Origin: Microcaldota archaeon
GTDB taxonomy: Archaea; Micrarchaeota; Micrarchaeia; Micrarchaeales; Micrarchaeaceae
DNA: 24,919 nucleotides
Direction of reading: 5' to 3'
Assembly (NCBI GenBank): GCA_021816645.1
Contig: JAKAXF010000002.1
Coordinates: 1-24,919, forward strand
This document shows positions 23,646 through 24,919 of the stretch, in pieces (position 1 is the first letter of the stretch; every line of letters begins with the position of its first letter). The position numbers and the translations under genes were made by a program. The notes under the pieces are model-generated. The model searched no databases, was not told the DNA's origin, and saw only the letters and a program-made list of their open reading frames with translations.

Positions 23646-23713
23646 TTGTAATAACTGATAACGTGAATATAACCAAGAGCGCAGCCGGAGGGAGCAGCAA
23701 AATCCCTGAAAGC

Positions 23714-24919
23714 ATGCAACGTAATGTAGAAGTGCAAGGTATTTCTATTAAGTCAAGCGATGGGAAAATGGGCGCAGATAAACTAAATGAGAGAGGTCAA
23801 AGAATCTTGGAGTTGATCAAAAGGTCACCCACCGAGGAGATATTGACCGAGGAAAGGCTCACTGAATTTATAGCCGGAGGCGTGCACCTTAAGCACTACA
23901 TCGGTTTCGAAATATCTGGCTTTGTACACTTAGGTACAGGTTTGCTCTCGATGGGAAAGATTGCAGACCTGCAGAGCGCTGGGGTTGACACAAACATATT
24001 CCTTGCGGATTACCACAGCTGGATAAACAAGAAGCTTGGAGGTGACCTGTCTACGATAAGGAGAGTTGCGGGTAGCTATTTCAAGGAAGCATTAAGACAA
24101 TCACTAAAGTGCGTTGGAGGGAATCCAGAAAAGACGAACTTTGTATTAGGATCAGATCTCTATGAAAGACTAGGCAGAGATTACTTTGAAAGTGTGTTGC
24201 GAATAGCGTCCAGCATGTCTCTATCTCGCGCTAAGCGTAGCATTACAGTATTGGGAAGGCGCGAGGGTGAAAACATAAGCCTTTCACAGTTATTGTACGT
24301 TCCAATGCAAGCTGCTGATATATTTGGGCTAGGAGTAAATATAGCGCACGCTGGGATGGACCAGAGAAAAGCACACGTGGTTGCACTTGACAGTTCTGGT
24401 TCATTCACATACAAACCAGTTGCCCTCCATCATCATTTGCTCATGGGCGTCAATATAACTGAGCCTCAAAGAGCTGCGATACTTAAGGCTAAAGAAGCGA
24501 TGGATAGGACGATGTTAGAGGATCAACTAATAGATATCAAAATGTCAAAATCTAAGCCAAATGGTGCAATTTTCATACATGATACTGAGGAAGACATAAG
24601 GAAAAAAATCAGGAGTTCATTCTGTCCGGTTAATGGGGTTGAAGTGAACCCTATAATTGACCTGATGCGTTATGTTGTCGCTCCATACTTGGCCAGAAAT
24701 GGATTGGGTTTGGAGATAGTTAATGGTAAGACAAAGCAAGTCACAACATTCCCAGATATGGCTTCGCTTGAAACTGCATACTCTGCAGGCCGTATACATC
24801 CTGCGGACTTGAAGGAAACGGCATCAGAGAGTCTAGTAAGGATACTTGAGCCTGCAAGGAAGTTCTTCTTGGATGGAAACGGCAGAAAGTATCTAGAGGA
24901 AATGAAAGAGATAAGATCG
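23714..24919 (+). CDS. tyrS: Tyrosyl-tRNA synthetase, archaeal type (3' end cut by window)
   Basis: A class Ic synthetase that charges tRNA-Tyr; the frame is open to the window edge, giving about 402 residues so far. The tyrosine pocket motif HYIGFEISG is followed by the first signature as HLGT. YVPMQAAD keeps the Tyr-x3-Gln-x2-Asp tyrosine-recognition set, followed by AGMDQRKAH; the second signature is KMSKSKPNGAIF. The sequence RILEPARKFF aligns with the end of short archaeal TyrRS and then continues, so this is a longer form. The start is uncertain: ATG 23714 is chosen; ATG 23768 would begin ten residues before the conserved core and GTG 23663 is too close to the TATA box. Confidence 0.93.
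   Translation, partial: MQRNVEVQGISIKSSDGKMGADKLNERGQRILELIKRSPTEEILTEERLTEFIAGGVHLKHYIGFEISGFVHLGTGLLSMGKIADLQSAGVDTNIFLADYHSWINKKLGGDLSTIRRVAGSYFKEALRQSLKCVGGNPEKTNFVLGSDLYERLGRDYFESVLRIASSMSLSRAKRSITVLGRREGENISLSQLLYVPMQAADIFGLGVNIAHAGMDQRKAHVVALDSSGSFTYKPVALHHHLLMGVNITEPQRAAILKAKEAMDRTMLEDQLIDIKMSKSKPNGAIFIHDTEEDIRKKIRSSFCPVNGVEVNPIIDLMRYVVAPYLARNGLGLEIVNGKTKQVTTFPDMASLETAYSAGRIHPADLKETASESLVRILEPARKFFLDGNGRKYLEEMKEIRS

Noticed and set aside
24181..24414. 77-codon minus-strand frame
   Set aside because: It lies inside the conserved tyrS core and is a shadow.
1..24919. CRISPR array, insertion sequence or prophage genes
   Set aside because: No spaced direct repeats, transposase, integrase or phage structural gene was seen on either strand.

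Overview
The window is an archaeal chromosome segment. Archaea-specific genes include both subunits of family D DNA polymerase, the GatD/GatE tRNA-dependent amidotransferase, a NreA-type repair protein, UPF0147, a KaiC-like ATPase and archaeal TrpRS and TyrRS. Arginine is mostly AGA/AGG and isoleucine mostly ATA. TATA boxes sit about 25-28 bases before many starts, and several genes look leaderless; others have GGTG or GGAGGTGA ribosome binding sites. Intergenic gaps are short. GC looks mid-40s percent by eye and falls after about 23.2 kb. The compact layout would suit a small-genome lineage such as a Micrarchaeota-like DPANN archaeon, but this is inference and no gene here proves it.

Layout. 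1-1.5 kb: the tail of an unidentified gene, a strong inverted repeat, tRNA-Gly(UCC), then on the minus strand a KaiC-like ATPase that has lost its Walker A lysine and a small eight-cysteine zinc protein. 1.6-4.8 kb: gatD-gatE, which makes Gln-tRNA(Gln) by amidation of Glu-tRNA(Gln). Its last stop codon overlaps, tail to tail, the stop of an M24 aminopeptidase (4.8-5.9 kb). A compact divergent promoter separates the peptidase from NreA (6.0-7.2 kb). 7.3-12.4 kb: a surface-glycan block, with a DPM1-like membrane glycosyltransferase facing a minus-strand operon (FkbM methyltransferase, GT4 glycosyltransferase, sulfatase-fold phosphotransferase, duplicated beta-rich protein of unknown role). 12.5-14.4 kb: two unknown proteins flanking an AlkA-type DNA glycosylase. 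14.5-21.1 kb: a co-oriented minus-strand core block, UPF0147 - DP1 - DP2 - TrpRS, with three perfect inverted repeats between or just upstream of the two polymerase subunit genes. 21.3-23.1 kb: a ferritin-like/VIT1 iron transporter, a small membrane protein diverging from it around a perfect 15-bp palindrome, and MscL. 23.2-23.64 kb: an AT-rich gap with broken reading frames. 23.7 kb to the edge: a TyrRS gene cut off by the window end.

How the genes relate: this is mostly housekeeping DNA (replication, repair, aminoacyl-tRNA supply) with one envelope-glycan island and an iron/osmotic membrane group. NreA and DP2 both end in PCNA-interacting-like tails, tying the repair and replication genes to the sliding clamp. 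I found no CRISPR array, insertion sequence, integrase or toxin system. The most unusual items are the Walker-A-less KaiC homologue, the beta-repeat protein in the glycan operon, the DP1-DP2 hairpin region, the palindrome at the iron transporter and the unexplained structured element before the tRNA.
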